A stretch of 51,431 nt of DNA, from the NCBI GenBank assembly GCA_016869075.1, contig VGEY01000010.1, forward strand, positions 1-51,431, in the 5' to 3' direction. Positions 18,418-27,482 of this stretch are shown here, piece by piece (position 1 is the stretch's first letter; each line of letters opens with the position of its first letter). The stretch is from Alphaproteobacteria bacterium (GTDB lineage Bacteria > Pseudomonadota > Alphaproteobacteria > Paracaedibacterales > VGCI01). The translations under genes and the position numbers were made by a program. The notes beneath the pieces are model-generated. The model was not told where the DNA came from. It saw only the letters and a list, made by a program, of their open reading frames with translations, and made no database searches.

Positions 18418-18735
18418 GTTTTAACCTTTCATATGTTAAGTTATTTTGAGCAACATATTGTCTTTTACCATAGTGATAACCACTCAGCCAAACATCCATA
18501 AAAATGTCAGAGACAATCTCATTAAATTCATCTTACAACCAAAGTTTATGATTTCAAGGATTATTGTAGACAATACTCTGGATAAATAGCAATAAACTCC
18601 CAGACAAGAAGTGTGGATTTTTTGTCTCAGGATACTTACATTATAGTTGGCATTATAGAAGGCATTAAAAAAGTTCTCATGGTTGCAAATAAAGAGCGCA
18701 ATCATTAAATGCATATTTGAAAAAGGAAGGTACGT
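18418..18735. other. Divergent promoter region with no credible gene
   Basis: About 320 bases lie between the minus-strand His-rich gene and rluD. A 98-codon minus-strand frame (18484-18780) overlaps the rluD start, is rich in Phe/Leu/Tyr and has no ribosome-binding site, so it is treated as spurious. An AAGGAAGG ribosome-binding site for rluD lies at 18723-18730. Confidence 0.5.
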
Positions 18736-19695
18736 GTGGAAACTTTCACACTCAAGGTAGAACAAAATTGCGAAAGACAAAGGGTAGATAAATTTCTAGC
18801 CGATAATTTGCCCTTACTCACACGCACGCGAATTCAAGCCCTTATTGATGATAACAGGCTCGTCTGCAATGGTAAAATTATCACCTCCACTTCCCAGAAA
18901 GTGCACAATGGTGAAATATATATTTTGAGCATTCCTCCTCTCGTAGAATCTACGCCTCAAGCAGAAAATATAGCCCTAGAAATTTTTTATGAGGATGATG
19001 ACATTTTAGTTCTTAACAAACCTGCAGGTATGGTCGTTCATCCAGCACCAGGTCACGGGAAATCTACGCTTGTCAACGCTCTCTTATCCCACTGCAAAGA
19101 AAGCCTATCAGGGATTGGAGGTGTGCGCCGTCCAGGGATCGTTCACCGTCTCGATAAAGAAACCAGTGGTCTCATGGTTATTGCAAAAAATGATCAAGCT
19201 CATCATGGCTTGTGTGCACAATTTTCAAATCGCAGCTTAAGTCGCACTTATATGGCACTTGTTTGGGGAATTCCCACATCCAAAAAAGGCACCATCCAAA
19301 GTTCCATTGGGAGAAGCCCGCAAAACCGAAAAAAAATGGCGATTGTTTCAAAAGGTGGAAAATCTGCCATAACGCATTATGCTGTTGTAAAAAGTTTTTT
19401 TGCAAAAAATGATCCAACTCAAGCCATATCGATGGTTCAATGTACTTTAGAAACAGGCAGAACACATCAGATTCGTGTTCATCTTACCCATCTTGGCCAT
19501 CCCATCGTGGGAGACCCTGTTTATGGAAGAGTTCCAAAATGGGCAAAAAAAGCTTTTCCCAAAAATATCATAACATTTCCACGTCAGGCCCTTCATGCGT
19601 GTATCCTAAAATTTTTACACCCTCGCACACACGAACCCATGACCTTTGAAGCCCCCCTCCCTTTGGATATAAAAAATCTCCTATCGTTTATATAG
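18736..19695 (+). CDS. rluD: 23S rRNA pseudouridine synthase D (RluD family)
   Basis: RluD makes pseudouridines 1911, 1915 and 1917 in helix 69 of 23S rRNA. An N-terminal S4 RNA-binding domain (residues about 12-60, RVDKFLADNLPLLTRTRIQ) is followed by the catalytic domain. The catalytic domain has PAGMVVHPAPGHG and the active-site motif GIVHRLDKETSGLMVIAK, whose Asp is catalytic, and later TGRTHQIRVHLTHLGHPIVGD. The start is a GTG at 18736 with an AAGGAAGG ribosome-binding site five bases before it. Length 319. RluC shares the fold, but length and motif context favour RluD. It lies 64 bases before valS. Confidence 0.92.
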   Translation: METFTLKVEQNCERQRVDKFLADNLPLLTRTRIQALIDDNRLVCNGKIITSTSQKVHNGEIYILSIPPLVESTPQAENIALEIFYEDDDILVLNKPAGMVVHPAPGHGKSTLVNALLSHCKESLSGIGGVRRPGIVHRLDKETSGLMVIAKNDQAHHGLCAQFSNRSLSRTYMALVWGIPTSKKGTIQSSIGRSPQNRKKMAIVSKGGKSAITHYAVVKSFFAKNDPTQAISMVQCTLETGRTHQIRVHLTHLGHPIVGDPVYGRVPKWAKKAFPKNIITFPRQALHACILKFLHPRTHEPMTFEAPLPLDIKNLLSFI

Positions 19696-19759
19696 CGTTT
19701 TAGAACAAAATCAGCTAATGATTGAGAAATGAACAAGTCACGGATTATGAGATACAGGT

Positions 19760-22411
19760 ATGCTTGAAAAAACCTTTGAACCACAATCAATTGAAAACAA
19801 AATTTACAAAGCGTGGGAAGATTCTGGAACTTTTTCATGTACTCCATCTTCTCCTAAGAAGCCCTACACGATTATGATGCCGCCGCCAAATGTGACCGGC
19901 AACCTACATGTGGGGCATGCTTTGACTTATACTCTTCAAGATATTCTTGTTCGATATAAACGTATGCAAGGTTTTGACGTACTTTGGCAACCAGGAACAG
20001 ATCATGCTGGAATTGCAACTCAATTTGTCGTTGAACGCCAACTCGCTGAGGAAGGCGTCAAACGACAGGATATTGGACGTGATGCTTTTGTGGAAAAAGT
20101 ATGGCAATGGAAGAATGAATCAGGAAATGCCATTGTCAGTCAGCAACGTCGCCTTGGTATTTCACCAGATTGGATGCGCCAACGTTTTACCCTTGATGAA
20201 GGATTAAGCAATGCCGTTCTTAAGGTTTTCGTGAACCTTTATAAAGAAGGATTAATTTACAAAGATAAACGTCTTGTAAATTGGGACCCGAAAATGCAAA
20301 CAGCTGTGTCAGATCTTGAGGTCATCTCACAGGAAACAAAGGGGCATCTTTGGTATATTCGCTACGCATTTGTTGATGACAGTGAGAACTGTATCGTTGT
20401 TGCCACCACCAGGCCAGAAACGCTTCTAGGAGATGTTGCTGTTGCTGTGCATCCAGAAGATGAGCGCTTTAAACACCTCATTGGAAAACATGTTCATCTC
20501 CCCCTCACGGAGAAAACCATCCCTATTATTGGAGATGAATATTGCGACCCAGAAAAAGGAAGTGGTGCAGTTAAAATTACTCCCGCCCACGATTTTAATG
20601 ACTTTGAAGTAGGACGACGCCACGATCTGCCCCTGATCAATATTCTTGATAAAAGTGCCTGTTTAAATGAAGCCGTTCCCATAGCCTACCAAGGGCTCTC
20701 TGTCGAAAAAGCCCGTAGTCAAATTATATCTGACTTAGAAGCTGGTGGTCTTATAGAAAAAATTGAACCAAATACTCACGCTGTACCTTACGGAGAAAAA
20801 TCAGGCGTCCAGATTCAACCTTGGCTCACTGACCAATGGTTTGTTGACGCAAAAACGCTGGCTGAACCAGCTCTCAAAGCTGTTGAAGATGGCCGTACAA
20901 AATTTTTACCTGACCATTGCACTGCCGTCTATTTTGAGTGGTTGCGTAATATTCAACCTTGGTGCATTTCCAGACAGATCTGGTGGGGTCATCAAGTCCC
21001 TGCATGGTATGGGCCTGATGGTCATGTTTTTGTTGAAGAGAGTGAAGAGCAAGCTCATTTAGCAGCTGTAAGTTATTATGGAGAAGCTGTTGAACTTACC
21101 CGCGATACGGATGTCCTTGATACATGGTTTTCTTCAGCTCTTTGGCCGTTTTCAACACTTGGATGGCCTGATCAAACTCTTGAATTAAAGCGCTATTATC
21201 CCACTGATGTTTTAGATACCGGGTTTGACATTATTTTCTTTTGGGTTGCTCGCATGATGATGATGGGCTTGCACTTAATGAAAGATGTGCCATTTAGGAC
21301 CGTTTATATACATGGCATGGTGCGTGACGAAAAGGGCGCAAAAATGTCTAAAACAAAAGGAAATGTCATTGATCCTTTAACATACATGGACAAGTTTGGA
21401 ACCGATGCCTTGCGTTTTTCTCTGTCAGCATTAGCTGTCCCTGGTCGAGATTTAAAATTGGGAGAATCGCGCATTGAAAGCAGTCGAAACTTTATGACTA
21501 AAATTTGGAATGCGGCTCGTTTTTTGCAAATGAATAACTGTGAGTATCATCCACATTTTGATCCAAAAACATGTCAACATACTCTCAACAGATGGATCGT
21601 AGGTCATATTCATTTGCTTTCAACTCAAGTCACCAAAGCGCTTGAATCTTACCGCTTTGACGAAGCTGCAAGCCATATTTACCAATTTGTTTGGGGAACT
21701 TATTGTGATTATTATCTGGAATTTTTAAAACCTGTTTTTAATGATGAAAACCTTGCAAAAGAAGCTCGTCTTGCAGCGACTTGGGCATTCACAGAAGTTC
21801 TCAAAATTGCTCACCCTCTTATTCCTTTTATCACTGAAGTTTTATGGCATGAATTTACAGGAGCATCTTCAGGGTTATTGATGAACCAGCCATGGCCAAC
21901 ATTCCAGGCAGATATGGTTGATCCAAACGCACATCAAGAAATGGACTGGATTGTGGATACCATTGTAGGTATCCGTTCGCGCCGAGCTGAATTTAATGTT
22001 CCACCTGGTTCTCACGTTCCTATGCAAGTCTATGAGGCAACTCCAGAAATTCAGGAACGTGTTAGCCGGCATGATGCCATTCTAAAACGTTTGGGGCGCA
22101 TTGACACAATTGAAGTTCATCCGCAAAAGCCACCAACAATTAAGGAGGCTGCTCTCTTTATTGTGAACAACACACCCATTGTTTTGCCTTTGGGAAATAT
22201 CATAGATGTAAAAGCTGAAGTCCAACGCCTTCAGCAGGAATTGGGCAAGATCGGCCAAGAAATTGAATCGTGCCAAAAGCGGCTTTCTAATTCTGACTTT
22301 ATGGAAAAAGCAAAACCCGAAATTATTGAGGAAATGCAAGAACGTCTTGAGTCTTTTGGAGTTCGTAAAACTAAAATTCAAGAAGCCCTTCAGCTTTTAC
22401 AAGGAACATAG
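19760..22411 (+). CDS. valS: Valyl-tRNA synthetase
   Basis: This class I synthetase charges tRNA-Val. The HIGH-type motif is in PPNVTGNLHVGHAL near residue 37, and the KMSKS-type motif appears as KMSKTKGNVIDP near 526. The editing domain has TTRPETLLGDVAVAVHP near 216 and GTDHAGIATQ appears near 77. The C-terminal coiled coil needed for tRNA binding is seen from about 815 (EVQRLQQELGKIGQEIESCQ). Length 883 is standard. It follows rluD in the same direction and converges on ybaB. Confidence 0.97.
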   Translation: MLEKTFEPQSIENKIYKAWEDSGTFSCTPSSPKKPYTIMMPPPNVTGNLHVGHALTYTLQDILVRYKRMQGFDVLWQPGTDHAGIATQFVVERQLAEEGVKRQDIGRDAFVEKVWQWKNESGNAIVSQQRRLGISPDWMRQRFTLDEGLSNAVLKVFVNLYKEGLIYKDKRLVNWDPKMQTAVSDLEVISQETKGHLWYIRYAFVDDSENCIVVATTRPETLLGDVAVAVHPEDERFKHLIGKHVHLPLTEKTIPIIGDEYCDPEKGSGAVKITPAHDFNDFEVGRRHDLPLINILDKSACLNEAVPIAYQGLSVEKARSQIISDLEAGGLIEKIEPNTHAVPYGEKSGVQIQPWLTDQWFVDAKTLAEPALKAVEDGRTKFLPDHCTAVYFEWLRNIQPWCISRQIWWGHQVPAWYGPDGHVFVEESEEQAHLAAVSYYGEAVELTRDTDVLDTWFSSALWPFSTLGWPDQTLELKRYYPTDVLDTGFDIIFFWVARMMMMGLHLMKDVPFRTVYIHGMVRDEKGAKMSKTKGNVIDPLTYMDKFGTDALRFSLSALAVPGRDLKLGESRIESSRNFMTKIWNAARFLQMNNCEYHPHFDPKTCQHTLNRWIVGHIHLLSTQVTKALESYRFDEAASHIYQFVWGTYCDYYLEFLKPVFNDENLAKEARLAATWAFTEVLKIAHPLIPFITEVLWHEFTGASSGLLMNQPWPTFQADMVDPNAHQEMDWIVDTIVGIRSRRAEFNVPPGSHVPMQVYEATPEIQERVSRHDAILKRLGRIDTIEVHPQKPPTIKEAALFIVNNTPIVLPLGNIIDVKAEVQRLQQELGKIGQEIESCQKRLSNSDFMEKAKPEIIEEMQERLESFGVRKTKIQEALQLLQGT

Positions 22412-22455
22412 TGTAGTAAAGCAGTTTAGTAAGAAATTATTACCATCCAGAGTAA

Positions 22456-22776
22456 TTAAAACGGAAGTTTCATACCGCTTGGTAGCCCTAACCCACCGGT
22501 GATTTTTGACATTTCTGCAGAAACATGCGCTTCAACCTTTGCCTTCGCATCATTAAAAGCAGCAACGATCAAATCTTCTAGTACTTCAACCTCTTTAGGA
22601 TCCACCAAAGAAGGATCAATAGACAGGCCTTTCATTTCTCCTTTTCCATTGACCGTTACTTTGACCATTCCGCCGCCTGAAGAACCTGCCATTTCAACTT
22701 GATTCATTTTTTCTTGCATTTCAGCCATTTTTGCTTGTAACTGCTGGGCTTGTTTCATCATTTGGTTAATGTTCAT
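22456..22776 (-). CDS. ybaB: Nucleoid-associated protein YbaB/EbfC
   Basis: This small DNA-binding dimer begins MNINQMMKQAQQLQAKMAEM (Gln/Met-rich first helix) and continues with GSSGGGMVKVTVNGKGEM and SIDPSLVDPKEVEVLEDLIV, the canonical YbaB core. 106 residues is the normal size. It lies 19 bases after dnaX, the conserved dnaX-ybaB arrangement. The usual third gene, recR, is missing here; valS converges instead. Confidence 0.95.
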   Translation of the reverse strand: MNINQMMKQAQQLQAKMAEMQEKMNQVEMAGSSGGGMVKVTVNGKGEMKGLSIDPSLVDPKEVEVLEDLIVAAFNDAKAKVEAHVSAEMSKITGGLGLPSGMKLPF

Positions 22777-22795
22777 AAAATGTGCTCCTTAACTT

Positions 22796-24469
22796 TTATT
22801 TCGCTGTAATGGTTGCTCCAGGAAACCCTTCCAAAAGCGACTGCACAAGAGGGTGTTCTTGACTTTCTTTCACTTTTTCATCATGTGCAATTTTCTTTTG
22901 TTGAGTAATCGTAGGCTCTCCTCCTTGGGATACAATTTCAATTTTCCAAGGCTGCCCTGTTATCCGTTCTAAAGTTTGGCGCAATTGCGCCGGCAATGTC
23001 TTTGGTGCTGAATCAGCCAGTCGAATGGTGAGTACACCTGATGCATAAGAGACCAGATGAACATCATGCATAACATTTCCCAATAATATGGGCTCCTTCG
23101 CACTTTGAAGAAGCACCAATAGTTCTTCAAAATTTGCTGGCAATTGTGGTGCTGCACTATTAGGAGTTGAAGGCGCAGGAGAAGCCTCAGAAGAGATTTC
23201 GTTTTCAACCTGCTGAGTTGTAACTGGCTTAAGAGTTTGGTGTACAGTTGGATGAGATGGCGCTGGAGAGTGTGATGCAGGCCGCGGCACTCCTTGGACA
23301 GCAGCTAAAATTTCTTCCGCATGGGGAAGATCACTTAAGTAAGCTACCCTTATCAATACCATTTCTGCTGCTTGGGATGGCAATGGAGAGTCCAGCACCT
23401 CATGATAGCCTTTATGCATAACTTGCCAAACCCGCATCAATGCTGGTAATGATAGACTTTCAATAAGCTCTGCACCTTGTCGTCGGTCACTCTCCGGCCA
23501 TGTAACATCTTTAAGAAGATGAGGAGATGTCTTTAAACAGGTGAGCCAATAGACAAGATCTAAAAGATCTTCTATAAGTATAACGGGATCTCCTCCCCGT
23601 TGATAAAGATCCTTAATTTGGGTAAGAACATCTTCAATATGACCTTGAAATATATTTTTTAGAAGAGCAAATATTTGTCCCCTGTCAACCATTCCAAGCA
23701 TGTCTCTAACTGATGCAGATGTGATAGAACCCTCAGATAAGGCTATGGCCTGATCTAATAAAGATAAACCATCACGAACTGACCCATCAGCCGCCCGAAC
23801 TATAAGCGATAAGGCTTCTTCTTCAATTGGAATATTCTCTTTTGCCATGAGGGTAGAGAAATGGTCGAGAAGAATTTTAGGTTCCACACGCTTTAAATCA
23901 AATCGCATGCACCGAGACAAGACTGTTTCTGGCACTTTACGAATTTCTGTTGTTGCAAAAATAAATTTCACATGCGGTGGTGGCTCTTCTAAGGTCTTAA
24001 GAAGTGCATTGAATGCACTTTTTGAGAGCATGTGAACTTCGTCTATGATGTAGACCTTATAGCGCCCATTAACGGCCTTATAGCGCGCAGCTTCAATAAC
24101 TTCGCGAACATCATCAACCCCTGTGCGGCTCGCAGCATCCATTTCTAGAACATCGAGATGGCGATCTTCTAAAATGGCTTTACAAGATTCGCAAACTCCA
24201 CAAGGGTCAGGCGTTGGTCCCCCTTGGCCATCAATTCCCCGACAATTTAATGCTTTAGCAAGAATACGTGCGGTGGTTGTCTTGCCAACCCCCCGTATAC
24301 CATAGAGCAAAAAAGCGTGCGGAAGCCGATTACGCTCAATTCCTTGCATCAGTGTCTTAACCAAAAGATCCTGCCCAACAAGCTCCGAAAGCTTTTGGGG
24401 GCGATATTTACGTGCAAGAACACGGTAGGGAATTTGAGAACTCACTTGTGCTATAGAAGTTTGCGACAT
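22796..24469 (-). CDS. dnaX: DNA polymerase III subunits gamma/tau
   Basis: This is the clamp-loader ATPase of the replicative polymerase. The sequence shows Walker A GIRGVGKTTTARILAKAL near residue 60, the zinc-binding cysteines CGVCESCK, Walker B YIIDEVHMLS, sensor motif TTEIRKVPETVLSRC and a tail of about 200 residues. The C-terminal domain is shorter than E. coli tau, as in other alphaproteobacteria. Length 557. I did not find a clear slippery site for a separate gamma product. It sits just downstream of the SRP RNA and upstream of ybaB on the same strand. Confidence 0.95.
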   Translation of the reverse strand: MSQTSIAQVSSQIPYRVLARKYRPQKLSELVGQDLLVKTLMQGIERNRLPHAFLLYGIRGVGKTTTARILAKALNCRGIDGQGGPTPDPCGVCESCKAILEDRHLDVLEMDAASRTGVDDVREVIEAARYKAVNGRYKVYIIDEVHMLSKSAFNALLKTLEEPPPHVKFIFATTEIRKVPETVLSRCMRFDLKRVEPKILLDHFSTLMAKENIPIEEEALSLIVRAADGSVRDGLSLLDQAIALSEGSITSASVRDMLGMVDRGQIFALLKNIFQGHIEDVLTQIKDLYQRGGDPVILIEDLLDLVYWLTCLKTSPHLLKDVTWPESDRRQGAELIESLSLPALMRVWQVMHKGYHEVLDSPLPSQAAEMVLIRVAYLSDLPHAEEILAAVQGVPRPASHSPAPSHPTVHQTLKPVTTQQVENEISSEASPAPSTPNSAAPQLPANFEELLVLLQSAKEPILLGNVMHDVHLVSYASGVLTIRLADSAPKTLPAQLRQTLERITGQPWKIEIVSQGGEPTITQQKKIAHDEKVKESQEHPLVQSLLEGFPGATITAK

Positions 24470-24540
24470 TTACAAAAATCATCATCTTTCAAAAATTAAA
24501 TCGTATTATTGACAAGGTTCTCGTGCTCCTGTCAATGAGT

Positions 24541-24635
24541 GGGAGACTAGACCTTAACCCGCATAGAACTCGTTATGGCTGCTTCCTTCCGAATCTGACC
24601 AGGTTGGCGAGGAACACGTCTAAGACTAGTCTCCC
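24541..24635 (-). ncRNA. ffs: Bacterial signal recognition particle RNA (4.5S)
   Basis: On the minus strand the apical domain reads CCTGGTCAGATTCGGAAGGAAGCAGCC in two steps: the CCTGGTCAG side and the GGAAGGAAGCAGCC side with the conserved GGAA loop. The flanks pair as a closing stem (GGGAGACTAG with CTAGTCTCCC). The length is about 95 nt, within the small bacterial class. The RNA binds Ffh to deliver membrane proteins to SecYEG. Its place directly upstream of dnaX is the usual alphaproteobacterial arrangement. Exact ends are estimated from the closing stem. Confidence 0.93.
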
Positions 24636-24837
24636 GCGAAAACTATAGCAAAGGTTACAGAGTGTGTCTTTAAGAAAAGTTTAAAGTGGTAACTTTTCTG
24701 CCTTTTTCACAGGTAGAAAGGCCTCTTTTTATACTCCACGCATGAATCATAAACATTTAGTAAAAGGCTAGCTAATTAATCTTTTTTTAACCAACACTTG
24801 TTACACTTAATTATCAACTTATATATGGAGATTGACC

Positions 24838-26496
24838 ATGTTCTCAAAAAAGACGCCTCTTGCTATTGCCGCACTGATGATTCCTCTTCTTGGAAGCAGT
24901 TCTCTAAAAACGCATGCAGCAGATACAGCACCAGCATCTCAACAAGCAAAAAAGGAGACTGCACCTAGCCGACCTTCAAGGTTCAGCGGTGATAGTTCGT
25001 GGATAAAGCAGCCTAAAGAAGAGACTTCCTCAGAAAAGGCAGCCAGAGAGGCAAGGGAAGCACGTCTCAAAGAACTAGAGGAGATACGTGCAGCCAGAAG
25101 TAAGCAAACGGATGTAAATGTAAAATCTTCTCTACCATCAACAACACATGTAAAACCATCAGAAAAAGCAGATGCCTCCTACGGTTTAAAATCAAGTAAG
25201 GAATTCCCGCATATGGGACGAACTCAACACGCTCTGGTTAATAAAATGGGTGAAAATGTCAAAAATCCAAATGAAGCTTCAACCGCATCAAAATCAAATG
25301 AGCCAGAGAGTGGACTAACACCCGTAGAAGAATCGACACATATGGGCAGTACACAAAAAGAATTAATTGCTCGCATGAAAGCTAAAAGAGAGGCAGCAGC
25401 TACTCACACTGCAAAACCGGAGACCTCTGCAAAAGCGCATGCTGTGCCCCCTGCGCTTAAACCACTTGAATTAACTAAAGAAGAAGAATCAATTCACTTG
25501 GGAAGCTCACAAAAAAGATTAATGGATAGCTTAAAAGGAAAAAAGGCGGATCATGCTCAAGAGAAAGAAAAGCCTGAGACCCCTGCAAAAGCGCATGCTG
25601 AGCCCCCTGCGCTTGAACCGCTTGAATTAACAAAAGAAGAAGAATCAATTCACTTGGGAAAGACTCAAAGAAAATTAATCGACAGCATGAAAGCGAAACC
25701 TGCGGAGTCACATCATACGACACCTCATCATGCACCTGACGCTCCAAAAGCAGAACACATCCATGAAGAACAAACAACAACCACATTAACTTTAGATCCA
25801 ACAAAATTACCCCCAAAGCATCATGCACCTGAAACACCAAAAGCAGAACCTGTGCATGAAGAAGAGACAACAACTCTCACTTTAGATACGTCAAAATTAC
25901 CCCCGCCCCCTCCGCCTGCGCCACCTGCTCCCCCACCAGGCCCCCTTGTTAAACCACAACCACACGTGAGTGGAGAATCCACACTTGCACAAATTGCAAA
26001 AGGAAAAGAACTAAAAAAGACAGATGGCCCACATGCTTATATGAGCTCTAGAGATGAGATGTTGGATAAAATCAGAGGTGGCAAATATAAGCTTAAACCA
26101 GTAGATATACAAGAAAATCTACCTCCCCCACCGCCTAGACCTTCATCATCCACAAGTTCATCAACGGCTGCTTCAACCACAACTCCTCTCACTACAGATA
26201 AACCTGATGAAAAGTCCACAATGAAAGGTGTGCTGGGAGAAATTAATAAAGGTGGATTTGCCCTTAAAAAAGTTGATCCAACTAAAGATCATCCTTCTCA
26301 AAAAGAACGCAAAATTACGCCGGAAGTAGAAGGTGAAGAATCACACCCTACAGATAAAACTTGGAATAATAGATCAGCACTTCTTGATCAACTTAAAGCA
26401 AAAGGCAAGGATATTCAGGAAGGAAAAAGTGGGTTACGCAAACAAGAAACCTCACCAGCTCCTGAGATCAACCTAGACGAGATTCCGACAAACTAA
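24838..26496 (+). CDS. Secreted polyproline/WH2-repeat protein, candidate actin nucleator
   Basis: ATG 24838 is chosen over TTG 24832 because GGAG lies seven bases before it. The product has 552 residues. A signal peptide (about 1-27, ending THA) is followed by a charged helix. Then come four copies of an H-[ML]-G-x-x-Q-x-x-L-[MIV]-x-x-[ML] repeat (residues about 125-137, 168-180, 220-232, 272-284). A polyproline tract follows at 355-369. Then come three segments that fit the WH2 actin-binding consensus (L-x-x-I-x-x-G-x-x-L-K-K): 381-394 (LAQIAKGKELKK), 405-422 (MLDKIRGGKYKLKPV) and 465-480 (VLGEINKGGFALKKVD). A second PPPPPP run separates the second and third. A weaker fourth copy starts near 512 (RSALLDQLKAKGKD). 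Polyproline followed by WH2 repeats is the layout of actin nucleators such as Rickettsia RickA and Sca2, so a role in host actin control is inferred. Confidence 0.8.
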   Translation: MFSKKTPLAIAALMIPLLGSSSLKTHAADTAPASQQAKKETAPSRPSRFSGDSSWIKQPKEETSSEKAAREAREARLKELEEIRAARSKQTDVNVKSSLPSTTHVKPSEKADASYGLKSSKEFPHMGRTQHALVNKMGENVKNPNEASTASKSNEPESGLTPVEESTHMGSTQKELIARMKAKREAAATHTAKPETSAKAHAVPPALKPLELTKEEESIHLGSSQKRLMDSLKGKKADHAQEKEKPETPAKAHAEPPALEPLELTKEEESIHLGKTQRKLIDSMKAKPAESHHTTPHHAPDAPKAEHIHEEQTTTTLTLDPTKLPPKHHAPETPKAEPVHEEETTTLTLDTSKLPPPPPPAPPAPPPGPLVKPQPHVSGESTLAQIAKGKELKKTDGPHAYMSSRDEMLDKIRGGKYKLKPVDIQENLPPPPPRPSSSTSSSTAASTTTPLTTDKPDEKSTMKGVLGEINKGGFALKKVDPTKDHPSQKERKITPEVEGEESHPTDKTWNNRSALLDQLKAKGKDIQEGKSGLRKQETSPAPEINLDEIPTN

Positions 26497-26521
26497 AAAT
26501 TATTTTTAACTAAGGACATAC

Positions 26522-26555
26522 AAATCCCCTTCTTCTGTACAGAAGAAGGGGATTT
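26522..26555. terminator. Bidirectional intrinsic terminator
   Basis: A perfect 15-bp stem (AAATCCCCTTCTTCT and AGAAGAAGGGGATTT) closes a four-base loop GTAC. It lies between the convergent WH2-protein gene and kdsB and likely serves both. Confidence 0.85.
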
Positions 26556-26566
26556 ATTATTATACT

Positions 26567-27316
26567 CTAAAAAAGATTTCGCACATGCTCCAAATCTTCG
26601 GGTGTATCAACGCTGGGAGGGACCTCATTGACAAGAGCAACATCGATGCGCATGCCTGCCTCAAGCGCCCGTAATTGCTCGAGACTTTCCGCTTCCTCAA
26701 GGGAAGAAACGGGAAGCTTAACATAAGTTTCAAGTGCTGCTCGACGATATGCATATACACCAATGTGATGATAATGCTTGGATCCTTGAGAAGGCACGAG
26801 ACTTCGTGAAAAATAGAGTGCGCGGCCTATTTTACATCCTGAAGAATCTTCTTGTGGGGCTGACATGGCAATTTTCACTACATTTGGATTGGTAAGGTCA
26901 TTGTTGTTGGTAATTTGTACAGCAAGAGTTGCTATATCGACTTCTGGATTTTGGAGAGGTAGCAAAACTTGTTTAAGGAGAGACTCACTTATGGTCGGCA
27001 AATCTCCTTGAAGGTTTATAATAATATCATACCTTTGGGCAGGATTGTCGGTTTCGATTTTCAACAATGCTGCGTAAATGCGATCAGAGCCCCTAGGAAA
27101 ATCAGGACCTGTTATGACTGCACGTCCCCCCTCTCGGCTAATAACTTCTGCAATTTCGGCACCGCAACATGCAACTGCAACAGGTCCAATATTGGCAGCA
27201 GCTCCGCGCCGCCATACATGCACAATCATGGGATCCCCATTTATATCAGCCAGAGGCTTATTGGGAAGTCTTGCAGCTGCCAAGCGTGCAGGTATTAGGA
27301 TAATAGGATTACTCAT
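26567..27316 (-). CDS. kdsB: 3-deoxy-manno-octulosonate cytidylyltransferase
   Basis: KdsB activates Kdo with CTP to give CMP-Kdo for lipopolysaccharide inner core assembly. Seen are IPARLAAARLPNKPLADING (nucleotide-binding start), VVAVACCGAEIAEV, NLQGDLPTIS and HIGVYAYRRAALETYVKLP. Length 249 is normal. The presence of kdsB shows the cell still makes Kdo-type LPS. It is alone on this strand, convergent with the WH2 gene and divergent from the cytochrome c gene. Confidence 0.94.
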   Translation of the reverse strand: MSNPIILIPARLAAARLPNKPLADINGDPMIVHVWRRGAAANIGPVAVACCGAEIAEVISREGGRAVITGPDFPRGSDRIYAALLKIETDNPAQRYDIIINLQGDLPTISESLLKQVLLPLQNPEVDIATLAVQITNNNDLTNPNVVKIAMSAPQEDSSGCKIGRALYFSRSLVPSQGSKHYHHIGVYAYRRAALETYVKLPVSSLEEAESLEQLRALEAGMRIDVALVNEVPPSVDTPEDLEHVRNLF

Positions 27317-27482
27317 TGCTTCCTCTTAATAAGATGAATCATTTGTTTTTTGCCATAAAAATGAGGAAAAAGCACGCAAAAAAATCTTTATTAAATTATT
27401 ATAATTTTTGTATTCGCACATAACGTATTTGTCTTTATACTTGGAAGTAATTGAACTTTGCGTATGAGATATAAATTAGAGA

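Noticed and set aside
18484..18780. 98-codon minus-strand frame over the rluD start
   Set aside because: Overlaps the well-supported rluD start, has AT-driven Phe/Leu/Tyr composition and no ribosome-binding site.
22796..24469. Programmed frameshift site in dnaX producing gamma
   Set aside because: No clear A-AAA-AAG type slippery heptamer with a downstream hairpin was found by eye.
25475..25873. 132-codon minus-strand frame in the WH2 gene
   Set aside because: Antisense of the repeats; it only mirrors repeated Glu/Lys/Leu codons and has no start signals.
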